Positions 55,884 to 64,000 of a stretch of 64,000 nucleotides of DNA are shown here, one piece after another. The stretch spans positions 62,001-126,000 of the forward strand of contig JAFAEQ010000075.1 of NCBI GenBank assembly GCA_023423935.1, written 5' to 3'. Source of the DNA: Pseudomonadota bacterium (GTDB taxonomy: Bacteria; Pseudomonadota; Gammaproteobacteria; Steroidobacterales; Steroidobacteraceae). How positions within the stretch are numbered: position 1 is the first letter of the stretch; every line of letters starts with the position of its first letter. The position numbers were made by a program, and so were the translations under genes. Under the pieces are notes generated by a model. The model saw nothing but the letters and a program-made list of their open reading frames with translations. It searched no databases and was not told the origin of the DNA.

Positions 55884-55892
55884 TCGTTCGGA

Positions 55893-56402
55893 TCAGTTCA
55901 CCGAGCCTGCGCCCGCAGCACCTTGCTGCTGAGCGGCTGCCTGGGCAGCGGCCTGCGCGAACAGCGCATCGAAGTTGACGGGCGGCAACAGGAACGGTGG
56001 GAAACCGCCCTTGGAGAGCAGATCAGAGACCACCTGACGCGCATAAGGCAGCAGATAGTTCGGGCAGAAAATCCCGAGAATCTTCTGAGCCTCGGCGGCC
56101 GGCACATTCCGCATCCCGAAGGCACCCGCCTGCTGGCATTCGACAAGCCACACGGTCTTGTCCGCAGACTTCGCTTCCACGCGTACCGTCAGCACGACTT
56201 CCTTCAGATCGCCGCCAATGTCGTTGGCCGAGGTCGTGAGATTCAGGTTAATCGTGGGGTTCGGCGAGTTCGGAGCGACCCGCGGACCGAGCGGCGCCTC
56301 GAATGAGACATCCTTCAGATACACCGCCTGCGGGGCGAACTGAGGGGCATTCGGATCGACCTGGCCATCGAGACCGGGAGTTGCGGGTGCTTCATCAGCC
56401 AT
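55893..56402 (-). CDS. secB: SecB export chaperone
   Basis: A 169-residue acidic chaperone that keeps preproteins unfolded for SecA. It contains the YLKDVSFEAPLGP start of the fold and FCPNYLLPYARQVVSDLLSK, and a longer Ala/Gln-rich tail than E. coli (155). Part of the rhodanese-grxC-secB-gpsA cluster. Confidence 0.95.
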   Translation of the reverse strand: MADEAPATPGLDGQVDPNAPQFAPQAVYLKDVSFEAPLGPRVAPNSPNPTINLNLTTSANDIGGDLKEVVLTVRVEAKSADKTVWLVECQQAGAFGMRNVPAAEAQKILGIFCPNYLLPYARQVVSDLLSKGGFPPFLLPPVNFDALFAQAAAQAAAQQQGAAGAGSVN

Positions 56403-56457
56403 GGATACAAGTCCTGTCGTTGAGTTGGAATCATCGTCCGCTACTGCGGACTGCTAG

Positions 56458-56730
56458 TTAGCTGTCAGCTTTGCTGGCGAGCAGCTGATCGAGTTCGCCC
56501 GACCGGTCGAGCGCTGCAAGGTCATCGTAACCGCCGACGTGCCGCTCGCCGATGAAAATTTGCGGGACCGTGCGACGTCCGCTGCGCTCCATCATGATCT
56601 GCCGTTCGCGCATGTCTTCGTCGACCTTGATCTCGTTGATCGCCACCCCTTTGCGCTCGAGCAGACCGCGCGCGCGTACGCAGTATGGGCAATACGCGGT
56701 GGAATACATCACGACTTCAGCTGCACTCAT
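56458..56730 (-). CDS. grxC: Glutaredoxin 3
   Basis: A 90-residue glutathione-dependent redoxin with the active site CPYC at residues 14-17, TVPQIFIGERHVGGYDDL and the rest of the thioredoxin fold. Its start overlaps the rhodanese stop by four bases (ATGA). Confidence 0.96.
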   Translation of the reverse strand: MSAAEVVMYSTAYCPYCVRARGLLERKGVAINEIKVDEDMRERQIMMERSGRRTVPQIFIGERHVGGYDDLAALDRSGELDQLLASKADS

Positions 56731-57173
56731 GCCTTGGCCTCCTTCTTGCCGCCTGATTTCACCAGCGGCAGATTCTCGCTGCGCCAGCTGCGCAGACCCC
56801 CCTTCAGTGTTGCCACTTTGGTGAATCCGGCGGCTTTGAGCGCCTTGGCTGCGGTTGCGGAGGCCAGACCGGTTTCGCAGCAGATCACAACGGGTTTTTC
56901 CTTGAATTTTTTCAGCGTGTCGGCACGCTGCGCGACTTCCGCAGCGGGAATATTGCGCGAATCGATGATGTGGCCCGCGGCATAGTCGCTCGCATCACGC
57001 ACATCGAGAATGACCGCACCTGAATTGACGAGCCGTACGGCATCGGTCGGAGCGATGACACTGGACCCCTTGGCGCGCTCGCGCATCTCGATCACAACCG
57101 TGAGAATGGCGAGAATCACAGCCGCGCCAGCGAGAAGGGGATGATTAGTGGTGTATTCGAACAGGCGATTCAT
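56727..57173 (-). CDS. Membrane-anchored rhodanese-like protein (YibN type)
   Basis: A 148-residue protein. One N-terminal membrane segment (HPLLAGAAVILAILTVVIEM), then a rhodanese domain with VILDVRDASDYAAGHI and active-site loop VICCETGLAS carrying the catalytic Cys. It probably handles sulfane sulfur at the inner membrane. Usually the gene is upstream of grxC-secB-gpsA, as here. Confidence 0.92.
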   Translation of the reverse strand: MNRLFEYTTNHPLLAGAAVILAILTVVIEMRERAKGSSVIAPTDAVRLVNSGAVILDVRDASDYAAGHIIDSRNIPAAEVAQRADTLKKFKEKPVVICCETGLASATAAKALKAAGFTKVATLKGGLRSWRSENLPLVKSGGKKEAKA

Positions 57174-57358
57174 GTCGAAACCGGACTCCTACCCAGAGCA
57201 TCGTTGGGGCAACAACGAGTTTTGGAAGGCGCCGGCGACCGGAGCTTCGCTTGCCCAAAGACCCGCTCAAAAAAGGGCGCAGAGTATAGCAGCGGCCTTC
57301 GCATGAACGGCTCGAGTCGTTCGGCGCTCATGATGGACTGCGCTCAGCACGCATACCC

Positions 57359-58525
57359 GTGATCGTATTCCTGCGTCATTTGCTGATTGCATTCGCCGCT
57401 GCCGGGATCGTGCTGGCGGCGGGACTGCGTCCGGAGATCGCCTCGGCCGCCGCGGACCCTGCCGCAAAAGAGGCGGAACTCAAGCAGGTTCGCAGCAAGA
57501 TCGATTCGATTCGCAAGTCGATCCAGGCAGAGGCGGAACGGCGCGATTCGTTGGCCGCGTCGGTTCGCAAGGCCGATATGGAGGTGCAGTCGGCACGCCA
57601 GCGCCTGAGCACTGTTCGCGAACAAAAGCAGGCAGCGCAGGCACGACTCAAAGATCTCGAGCAGGAGCGGGCAGCCACACGGGCGAAGATCGACGCCGAG
57701 CGCGAGGCGCTCTCGGGACAGCTGCGCGTGGCTTACATGAACGGCCAGCAGGAACAGCTGAAGCTGATGCTCAATCAGCAGGATCCCTCGCGGCTGGGCC
57801 GGCTGATGGTTTGGTACGCCTATTTCGGGCGCGCGCGTGCGGATCAGCTCACGGCCATCAATGAGCATCTGGCTCACTTGGAGCTTCTTTCGGAGAAGAT
57901 CGCAGCAGAAGCGGCCCAACTGGAGCAACTAGAAAAGCAACAGTCGCAGCAAGTCAATGCGCTCGCCAGCGCCCGCGATCAACGCAAGACCACGCTAGCG
58001 GAGGTCCAATCGCGAATCCGCTCCCGCAATGACGAGCTGGCCAAAGCCCGGCGCGAGGCGCAGGCCCTGGAGAAACTCGTCGAACAACTGCGTCGCGCCA
58101 TCCAGGAGTTTCCGGACTTGGGCGACTCGCCCTTTGCCAAGGTCCGGGGGAAATTGCCCTGGCCGGTCAAAGGGCCGCTGCTCGCAAAGTTCGGCCAGCT
58201 CAGGTCAGGCGGCCCGCTCAAATGGCACGGCATCGTCATCGGCACCGAGCGAGGAGCCCAGGTGCGAGCGCCCTACCCCGGCCGCGTCGTCTATGCCGAC
58301 TGGTTGCCTGGGCTGGGCTTGCTGCTTGTCCTGGACCACGGCGGCGGCTTCATGAGCCTGTACGGACATAACGAGCAGCTCTATCGGCGCGTGGGTGACC
58401 GGGTGTCCCCCGGAGATTTGCTGTCGGCGGTGGGCGATGCATCTGGCTTCGGCAAGCCCGGTCTGTATCTCGAAATCAGAAAGGGCCGCGATCCCCTCGA
58501 TCCTCTGCCCTGGCTGACCCGTTGA
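57359..58525 (+). CDS. envC: EnvC-type murein hydrolase activator
   Basis: A 388-residue exported protein. Signal peptide of about 30 residues, a long coiled coil (40-250) rich in Glu, Arg and Gln, and a LytM domain (265-388) whose zinc residues are missing (YLEIRKG in place of HLHFE-type), so it should activate amidases rather than cut peptidoglycan itself. It should work in cell separation together with AmiA/B/C-type amidases, not seen here. The start is GTG at 57359. Upstream is often gpmI; here a 185-base gap holds no gene. Confidence 0.9.
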   Translation: MIVFLRHLLIAFAAAGIVLAAGLRPEIASAAADPAAKEAELKQVRSKIDSIRKSIQAEAERRDSLAASVRKADMEVQSARQRLSTVREQKQAAQARLKDLEQERAATRAKIDAEREALSGQLRVAYMNGQQEQLKLMLNQQDPSRLGRLMVWYAYFGRARADQLTAINEHLAHLELLSEKIAAEAAQLEQLEKQQSQQVNALASARDQRKTTLAEVQSRIRSRNDELAKARREAQALEKLVEQLRRAIQEFPDLGDSPFAKVRGKLPWPVKGPLLAKFGQLRSGGPLKWHGIVIGTERGAQVRAPYPGRVVYADWLPGLGLLLVLDHGGGFMSLYGHNEQLYRRVGDRVSPGDLLSAVGDASGFGKPGLYLEIRKGRDPLDPLPWLTR

Positions 58526-58721
58526 CGCCTCATCGGTGACGCAGCAGCGAGCGATTTCACCTGCGTTACCCCTGCGCTCCGCTTACGGCGCGGTCGCGAT
58601 ATGGGTATTAGGCGCCGGAGGGGCGAAAAACTGCGGCGGACTTCAAGGAACCCCTCTGATCAGCGGCGGAAGATCCGGCTCCTAGGGAAGCGGCCCGTGC
58701 TCAGCGGGCGGGGACATTTCG

Positions 58722-60989
58722 ATGGCGACCATTCTCGACGACGAAGACACGATCGAAGCGCAATCGCTGTCGACGTCGCTTGATCCATACGGTCAGCTCA
58801 TGAAGATGCTGATGCCGCGGGCCTTGTGCATCGCCATCTACGATCGCATGGCAACGCCGCTGTGGCTCTCGGATGGCTGCGAAGGCCCCGATCTGCCGCA
58901 ACTCGTCGAGGAGGCGCTGAACTCAGCCCGCAGTGTCGACCCGGATCCCGCCGAGCGTGATGGATTTGCCCGCTCCTGGGACGGCGATACGGCCTACGTT
59001 TTCATTCTGCGCGAAGGGACTGAGCTGCTCGGTGCCGTGGCGCTGTCCTGCCGTGACGGCAGCTCGGGCGCCCGTCCCTTCTCGATGATGATCGGACTGT
59101 TGCGGCCGGCGCTCCAGGTTCTGAGCCGCGAGCTCATGACTCAGTACAACGTCGGCGATGTGCAGCAGAATCTCGCACTGCGCGACAGCGATCTGGCGTT
59201 GCTGCTCGAAGCAAGCGGCAGCGAATCGCCCGAGGACGATCAGAACTTCGAACAGCTCGTCCGCAATTGCGTGACCCACCTCGATTGCGCGAGCGGCGTG
59301 CTGTTCATTCCCGATCACGACATCAACGTTTCGTATTCGATCAGCGCAAGCAACCGCACACAGGCTGCGGAGCTGCTTGATCGCACGCAACGTCATCTGT
59401 TCGCATGGGCACAAGTGCAGCGTCGCACGCTGACACTGAACAAGGCGCCTCCGAACAGCCCGCTGGGGACCCTGCCCTACAAGATCCTCGCGTGTCCGGT
59501 GCGCCATGGCACTCAGCCGGTGAGCGGCGTGCTCGTCTTGTTTCGACCGCTGACCGCAGCGGATTTCGATCTGCGTCAGGTGCGCATCATCGAGATGATG
59601 GCGCGGCGTATCGGCTATGTGCTGCAGAACGCGTTCGATCCGGCGACAGGGCTTCTGACGCGTCCGGCCTTCGAGCAGCGCGTGCTCGCGACGCTTGCCG
59701 CGGGCGGGAGCACGGGGTGCCATTGCGTCGGTTATGCCGATGTCGATCGTCTGCATGTCGTGAACGAGAACCACGGCATGCACGTGGGCGATCAGGTCAT
59801 CCATCGCATCGCGGCGACGATCCGCGCGAGTCTCCCGCCGCAGGTGATTGCCGCGCGCATCTCGGGCGATCGTTTCGCACTGTTCTTTCCCGATGCTTCT
59901 TTGCACGCTGCAGAAGATTTCCTGAGCGGCGTTTGCCGGACGATAGAGACACTCGACTATCGGCACGAAGGCAGACGCATCGAGCTGTCGATGAGCTTCG
60001 GTCTTGCGGTCGTCCCCTCGGAAACACGTTTCCCCCTGTCGCACGCGATCGCTACGGCTGAGGTGGCATGCAAGGCTGCGAAGGATCGCGGTCGGGGTCG
60101 GGTGGAGCTGTATCAGGATGCCGACCAGAGCATGGTCAAGCGCTACGAGGACGTGACGCTCGTCGGCGATTTGCGTGAGGCGATTGCGAACGACCGCTTC
60201 CGCATGGAGGCGCAGCCGATCGTGCAACTGAATGCGAGCGGTCCGCCGCGACGCTTCGAACTGCTGCTGCGGATGGTCGATGCGTCTGGCGAGAGCATCG
60301 CTCCCGACAAGTTCCTGTCCGCGGCTGAGCGCTATCAGATCGCGACGGACATCGATCGCTGGGTCGTGCAGTACGCGCTGGAAATTCTTTCGTCTGTCGC
60401 ACCGGCGCTGCAGGGTCTGGGCGCGCACTTCGCCATCAATTTGTCAGGTCAATCGCTTGGCAACGAAGATTTCCCCGGGTTCCTGGAATCCAAGCTGCGT
60501 GAATACGATCTTCCGCCGAATCTGTTGTCGTTCGAGATCACCGAAACGGCTGCCGTGGCCAACATCGCGCGCGCCGAGTGGTTGATCCGGCAATTGCGCG
60601 ATCTGGGCTATGGCATTGCGCTCGATGACTTCGGGCGCGGGCTCTCCTCACTCACCTATCTGAAATCGTTACCGGTGTCGGATCTGAAGATTGACGGCGG
60701 TCTGATACGCGACCTCGCTGGCCCCGACGCTGCCGCGACCGGACGCTCGCAAGCCATGGTGACGGCGATCGTGCAACTTGCGCAGGCGATGAAGCTCACG
60801 ACGACGGCTGAGTGCGTGGAGAGCAACGGAATTCTGGCGGCGGCGACTCAGCTTGGGGTCGATTACGGCCAGGGTTTTGCGATCGGCCGTCCACGACCGC
60901 TCGAAGGGGTGCTGCAGGAACTGCTGCGTGGCGCGCCGGGTGTGACTCGTATCTCGGGTTCGCCGCTGATGTCGCGGCTGGCGGGCTGA
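58722..60989 (+). CDS. GAF-GGDEF-EAL protein with inactive GGDEF site
   Basis: A 755-residue cytosolic c-di-GMP protein. The N-terminal part has a GAF-like region to about residue 300. The GGDEF domain is degenerate: the signature reads SGDRF. The EAL domain is complete: MEAQPIVQL, FELLLRMVD, INLSGQS, FEITET, ALDDFGRG, LKIDGG, AECVES and GQGFAIGRP cover the metal and substrate residues. It should hydrolyse c-di-GMP with a possible GTP-sensing GGDEF domain. The GGDEF point is inference from one motif. Confidence 0.9.
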   Translation: MATILDDEDTIEAQSLSTSLDPYGQLMKMLMPRALCIAIYDRMATPLWLSDGCEGPDLPQLVEEALNSARSVDPDPAERDGFARSWDGDTAYVFILREGTELLGAVALSCRDGSSGARPFSMMIGLLRPALQVLSRELMTQYNVGDVQQNLALRDSDLALLLEASGSESPEDDQNFEQLVRNCVTHLDCASGVLFIPDHDINVSYSISASNRTQAAELLDRTQRHLFAWAQVQRRTLTLNKAPPNSPLGTLPYKILACPVRHGTQPVSGVLVLFRPLTAADFDLRQVRIIEMMARRIGYVLQNAFDPATGLLTRPAFEQRVLATLAAGGSTGCHCVGYADVDRLHVVNENHGMHVGDQVIHRIAATIRASLPPQVIAARISGDRFALFFPDASLHAAEDFLSGVCRTIETLDYRHEGRRIELSMSFGLAVVPSETRFPLSHAIATAEVACKAAKDRGRGRVELYQDADQSMVKRYEDVTLVGDLREAIANDRFRMEAQPIVQLNASGPPRRFELLLRMVDASGESIAPDKFLSAAERYQIATDIDRWVVQYALEILSSVAPALQGLGAHFAINLSGQSLGNEDFPGFLESKLREYDLPPNLLSFEITETAAVANIARAEWLIRQLRDLGYGIALDDFGRGLSSLTYLKSLPVSDLKIDGGLIRDLAGPDAAATGRSQAMVTAIVQLAQAMKLTTTAECVESNGILAAATQLGVDYGQGFAIGRPRPLEGVLQELLRGAPGVTRISGSPLMSRLAG

Positions 60990-61136
60990 TTTGAACCTCG
61001 CGAAGCTCAATTTCAGGGTTTACCTGCCACCTGTAGCCGCGCCGATCGCCATTCCGGCTCTGTACTATCCGAAATGCGGGAAGCGAGCGTCAGGCCTTCA
61101 CGCATGTACGACCGATCGTCTCCAAGTAGTCACGCA

Positions 61137-62441
61137 ATGAATCGAGTAGCAAAACCGTTTCGCATCTTGCTGGTGCTCGCGACTGGCGTCGTTCTCGGTG
61201 CGGGATTGTCGATTGGCAGGCCAGTCAAGGCCGAGCGCGAACTGCCGGTGACATCGGTAGCCGATGCGAGATCGAAACCTCGAAGCACGGTGCCGTGGCA
61301 GGATGCGCGCCTGCTCGCCGAAGTAATCGAACTGATCCGCAACGACTACGTCGAGAAGGTGCCCGACAAGAAGCTAATGGATTCCGCCATCCGCGGAATC
61401 GTCGCCGATCTCGATCCGCACTCCTCCTTCCTCGATGCCGACGAGCTGAACGAGATCCGCATCAGCACCTCGGGCGAATACTCGGGTGTGGGAATCGAAG
61501 TCGCGCTCGAGAATGGCGCGGTCAGTGTCGTCAATCCGATCGAAGGCGGCCCTGCGGACAAGGCGGGCGTGCTGGCAGGCGACAGGATTCTCGCCGTCGA
61601 TGAAGTGCCGGTGGATCTCGAGAATCTGAACGACACGATCGATCGTATGCGTGGCAAACCGGGCTCGACGGTCAAGATCACCATCGCCCGCCACACCACG
61701 GCCGAACCGTTGGATTTCATGCTGGCACGCGAGAACGTGCAGCTTCACAGCGTCAAGCATCGGCTGCTCGAGCCAGGCTATGGCTACGTCAAGATCTCGC
61801 ACTTCAGTGAGACGACGACGCCCGATCTGCAGGCGGCTATCGCCAAGCTGAAGAAGCAGAACGATGGCGAGCTGAGCGGACTGGTGCTCGACCTGCGCGA
61901 CAATCCAGGCGGCCTGCTCGATGCGGCCATCGGTGTGTCCGATGCATTCCTCAACGAAGGCGTGATTGTGACGGCGGACGGCCGCGCAGCCGATGCGCGT
62001 TTCGAAATGGACGCGCAGCCGGGCGACGATCTCGACGGCGCGCCGCTGGTGGTGCTGGTCAACTCGGGCTCGGCCTCCGCATCCGAGATCGTGGCGGGTG
62101 CTTTGAAGGATCATCGTCGCGCGACCATCGTCGGTCAGCAGACCTACGGTAAGGGGTCGGTGCAGACCGTCATGCCACTGTCGGACGGTCATGCCATCAA
62201 GCTCACCACCTCGCTCTACTACACACCTTCCGGCGTGTCGATTCACAAGATCGGCATCAAGCCCGACGTCGTGGTCGCGACCAAGGAAGCGTCGCGTGAC
62301 GGTGAAAAGCAGGCATCGAAAGATGTCGCGAACGACGATGAGTTGAAGCTCGCGCTCGGCGTGCTGAAGGAAGGCGCCGCGCAGGAAGGCGCCACGCAGG
62401 AAAAACCGGCGCGTACGATCCGACAGAGCCGTCTGCCGTAA
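61137..62441 (+). CDS. ctpA: C-terminal processing peptidase (S41)
   Basis: A 434-residue periplasmic serine protease. Signal or membrane segment at the N-terminus (FRILLVLATGVVLGAGLSIG), a PDZ domain at 105-185 (GVGIEVALENGAVSVVNPIE), then the S41 core with Ser in NSGSASASE and Lys in GQQTYGKGSVQT. Cleaves C-terminal tails of envelope proteins. The ATG at 61137 (MNRVAKPF) begins the signal sequence; the open frame starts 63 bases earlier. Ends LP-rich and basic. Confidence 0.93.
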   Translation: MNRVAKPFRILLVLATGVVLGAGLSIGRPVKAERELPVTSVADARSKPRSTVPWQDARLLAEVIELIRNDYVEKVPDKKLMDSAIRGIVADLDPHSSFLDADELNEIRISTSGEYSGVGIEVALENGAVSVVNPIEGGPADKAGVLAGDRILAVDEVPVDLENLNDTIDRMRGKPGSTVKITIARHTTAEPLDFMLARENVQLHSVKHRLLEPGYGYVKISHFSETTTPDLQAAIAKLKKQNDGELSGLVLDLRDNPGGLLDAAIGVSDAFLNEGVIVTADGRAADARFEMDAQPGDDLDGAPLVVLVNSGSASASEIVAGALKDHRRATIVGQQTYGKGSVQTVMPLSDGHAIKLTTSLYYTPSGVSIHKIGIKPDVVVATKEASRDGEKQASKDVANDDELKLALGVLKEGAAQEGATQEKPARTIRQSRLP

Positions 62442-62449
62442 ACGAATCC

Positions 62450-63493
62450 ATGCGGCCTGCGACCAGTGCGAACTACCCAGCCGAGGGCTTCGCAACGAAA
62501 GCGCTTCTCTGGCTGGAAGCGGTCACGCTGTTCGTCGGTGTCTTTCAGTTCGCTTTCGCGCCAGCCACCGTCGCGTATCCCTCGCTAGCCGTCACCGGAT
62601 TGGCTTTGCTGAGCGCGAGCATGGTTCTCGTGCGAGCGATTCCAGCACTCGAGCGACACCTCGTAAGGCGTCACGCAATCGTGGTCGCAGCGCTCACGAT
62701 CACAGCGACACTGCTGGCTGCTGCAACGGGCGCGGCACACAGCGCTTTGGTGACTCTGTATCTCATGCCGTTGGCAGGCGCTGCGCTTTCGTTTCGTCGC
62801 TGGTGGCAGGTGGCGGTGCTCGGTGCGTTTATTGCGGTGTTGGGTTTTCTGCTCGGCGCACTGACTCCAGGTGTCGATCTGCGCAGTCCGGAGTTCGCGG
62901 TGCTGATGATCAGCAAGCTCGTGCCAGCAATCCTCGTCGCTGCGATCCTGCGAGTCCTGACCGGCCAGATGCGCTCGGCCGCGCAACGCATTTCCGATCT
63001 CGCTGTCACGGATCAGCTCACCGGTTTACTCAACCTGCCGGCGTTCGAAGAAGTCCTGCAGCAGGAGCATCGCAAAGCCGAGCGGTTCGGTCGGCCGTAC
63101 GCGATCGTGATCGTGGACGTCGACAATCTTGCGCAGGTCAACGAGACGCTCGGTCACGAAGCGGGCAGTCAGATCGTGGCGTCGGTTGCCGCTGCCATCG
63201 TGCGTTCGATTCGTGCATCGGACGTGGCAGGTCGCCTCGGCGGCGATGAGTTCGTCGTGCTATGTGCGGAGGCCGACGATGTGGTGAGTGCTGCTGTGGC
63301 ACAACGCATCCGCAATAACATCTATGCGAGCACCATTTCGGTGGCCAATCGCATGATCCGAGCAAACGCGAGCGTGGGTGTCGCAAGCTTTCCTCAGGAT
63401 CATCTCTATCCCAAGGAGCTCATGATGCTGGCCGAGCAGCGGATGAAGCAGGATCGTGAGTTGCGCACCGCGCAGGCGCGCATTGGCAACTAG
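62450..63493 (+). CDS. Membrane diguanylate cyclase (GGDEF)
   Basis: A 347-residue protein. Five or six membrane segments in residues 15-165 form a sensor without a recognised name. The GGDEF domain (180-340) has an intact RLGGDEFVVL active site and an inhibitory I-site RASD five residues before it, so it should make c-di-GMP under product control. It lies eight bases after ctpA on the same strand. It converges with the MAPEG gene, with the stops overlapping by four bases. Confidence 0.92.
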   Translation: MRPATSANYPAEGFATKALLWLEAVTLFVGVFQFAFAPATVAYPSLAVTGLALLSASMVLVRAIPALERHLVRRHAIVVAALTITATLLAAATGAAHSALVTLYLMPLAGAALSFRRWWQVAVLGAFIAVLGFLLGALTPGVDLRSPEFAVLMISKLVPAILVAAILRVLTGQMRSAAQRISDLAVTDQLTGLLNLPAFEEVLQQEHRKAERFGRPYAIVIVDVDNLAQVNETLGHEAGSQIVASVAAAIVRSIRASDVAGRLGGDEFVVLCAEADDVVSAAVAQRIRNNIYASTISVANRMIRANASVGVASFPQDHLYPKELMMLAEQRMKQDRELRTAQARIGN

Positions 63494-63879
63494 CTGATCA
63501 CCAGTCGCCCGATCGCACCGTACAGAATCGCAACCATGTAGATGAGCGAGGGCAGGCTGGTCAGCAAAAAGCCGAGGCTCCGTGTGCTCGGATCGCGGAT
63601 GTACGAGGCTGCATAGACGATGCGGCCGATGATGAATAACAGTCCCAGCGCTGCGATCCAGGTCGGATCGAAGTAGCGGGTACAGACCCACATCAAGGGC
63701 AGAAACACCACCAGCTGTTCCAGCGTGTTCATCTGCACGCGGAAATAGCGTTCGAACATTTCGTTGCCCGTGACAGCAGGCGCTTTGACGCCATAGGTCC
63801 CGCGCGCTTTGGCAACCAGAAACCCCAGCGCGAAAAACTCGGCGATGGCCAGAACAGTTACGATTGCAACGTAATGCAT
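63490..63879 (-). CDS. MAPEG-family membrane protein
   Basis: A 129-residue protein with four membrane segments (VTVLAIAEFFALGFLVAKA, then NTLEQLVVFLPLMWV and further spans) and FERYFRVQMNTLEQLVVFLP, the MAPEG signature. Such proteins are glutathione-dependent membrane enzymes in eukaryotes; bacterial members are poorly known. The ATG at 63879 fits; the rest of the window to 64000 has no gene. Confidence 0.85.
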   Translation of the reverse strand: MHYVAIVTVLAIAEFFALGFLVAKARGTYGVKAPAVTGNEMFERYFRVQMNTLEQLVVFLPLMWVCTRYFDPTWIAALGLLFIIGRIVYAASYIRDPSTRSLGFLLTSLPSLIYMVAILYGAIGRLVIS

Positions 63880-64000
63880 GGATCCCTCACTCGTTATTCT
63901 GGAAGCAATGTGCTGCGGCCGCACGCGCGAAACCGCAGAGTTCTGCTGCCCTTGAAAGCGGCGCCGCTTTCCTCAATCCTCAACCCATCACATGCCATCG

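Noticed and set aside
58526..58721. Possible c-di-GMP riboswitch before the EAL gene
   Set aside because: No GEMM-type core or conserved tetraloop region could be recognised; only a GC-rich leader.
58923..60428. Long open frame antisense to the GGDEF-EAL gene (501 codons)
   Set aside because: Same reason: codon-bias shadow of a certain gene.

Overview
The window is high-GC DNA from a gammaproteobacterium. It contains the chromosomal origin neighbourhood in its usual order: mnmE, yidC, yidD, rnpA and rpmH run leftward, and dnaA, dnaN, recF and gyrB run rightward, with perfect DnaA boxes in both gaps around dnaA. SecB, NtrB/NtrC, glutamine synthetase under a sigma-54 promoter, a two-subunit glycyl-tRNA synthetase, an EnvC-type protein and CtpA fit the same class. 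The mixture, with winged-helix/TPR regulators and RNA-repair genes, suggests the Steroidobacter/Nevskia side of the group; that placement is an inference from gene content only.

Layout. (1) 0.06-8.3 kb, minus: a tightly overlapping six-gene operon (SWIM zinc finger, DUF5691, MoxR-type AAA+ ATPase, DUF5682, vWA, AEC permease) resembling the uncharacterised E. coli yehLMPQ set. (2) 8.5-12.5 kb, plus: a bacterial Hen1-Pnkp RNA-repair pair, divergent from that operon. (3) 12.5-21.1 kb: a deletion scar fusing the start of a second AEC permease to the end of a second rtcB, a winged-helix/TPR regulator, a vanadium-haloperoxidase-like phosphatase, an intact RtcB RNA ligase, a CTAG-rich repeat tract with a REP-like element, two envelope or peptidase-like proteins and a cation transporter. 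(4) 21.1-26.6 kb: an accessory segment with a three-gene cassette (short helical protein, HEXXH metallopeptidase-like protein, dCTP-deaminase-like protein), a MraZ/AbrB-like protein with candidate operators, a broken Mrr-type restriction endonuclease, a DUF6998 protein and a frameshifted membrane protein. (5) 26.8-28.7 kb: small secreted, lipoprotein and membrane genes. (6) 29.1-45.2 kb: mnmE, a winged-helix/Ser-Thr kinase/TPR fusion, a three-gene envelope operon, then the origin cluster. (7) 45.2-64 kb: housekeeping genes (acyltransferase, glyQS, glnA, ntrBC, trmL, gpsA, secB, grxC, rhodanese, EnvC, c-di-GMP proteins, CtpA, MAPEG).

How they work together. Hen1, Pnkp and RtcB are three distinct RNA end-healing and sealing activities within 10 kb. 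The scar shows that a second rtcB end once lay directly beside pnkp. The MoxR/vWA/SWIM operon shares the upstream region of hen1, so the two sets may form one stress or conflict-response island. GlnA, NtrB and NtrC form a nitrogen circuit in which NtrC should act at two sites upstream of the glnA sigma-54 promoter. The most promising uncharacterised module is the deaminase/metallopeptidase cassette at 21.1-23.5 kb, which lies beside a decayed restriction gene. No tRNA, rRNA, CRISPR array, transposase or integrase was found.
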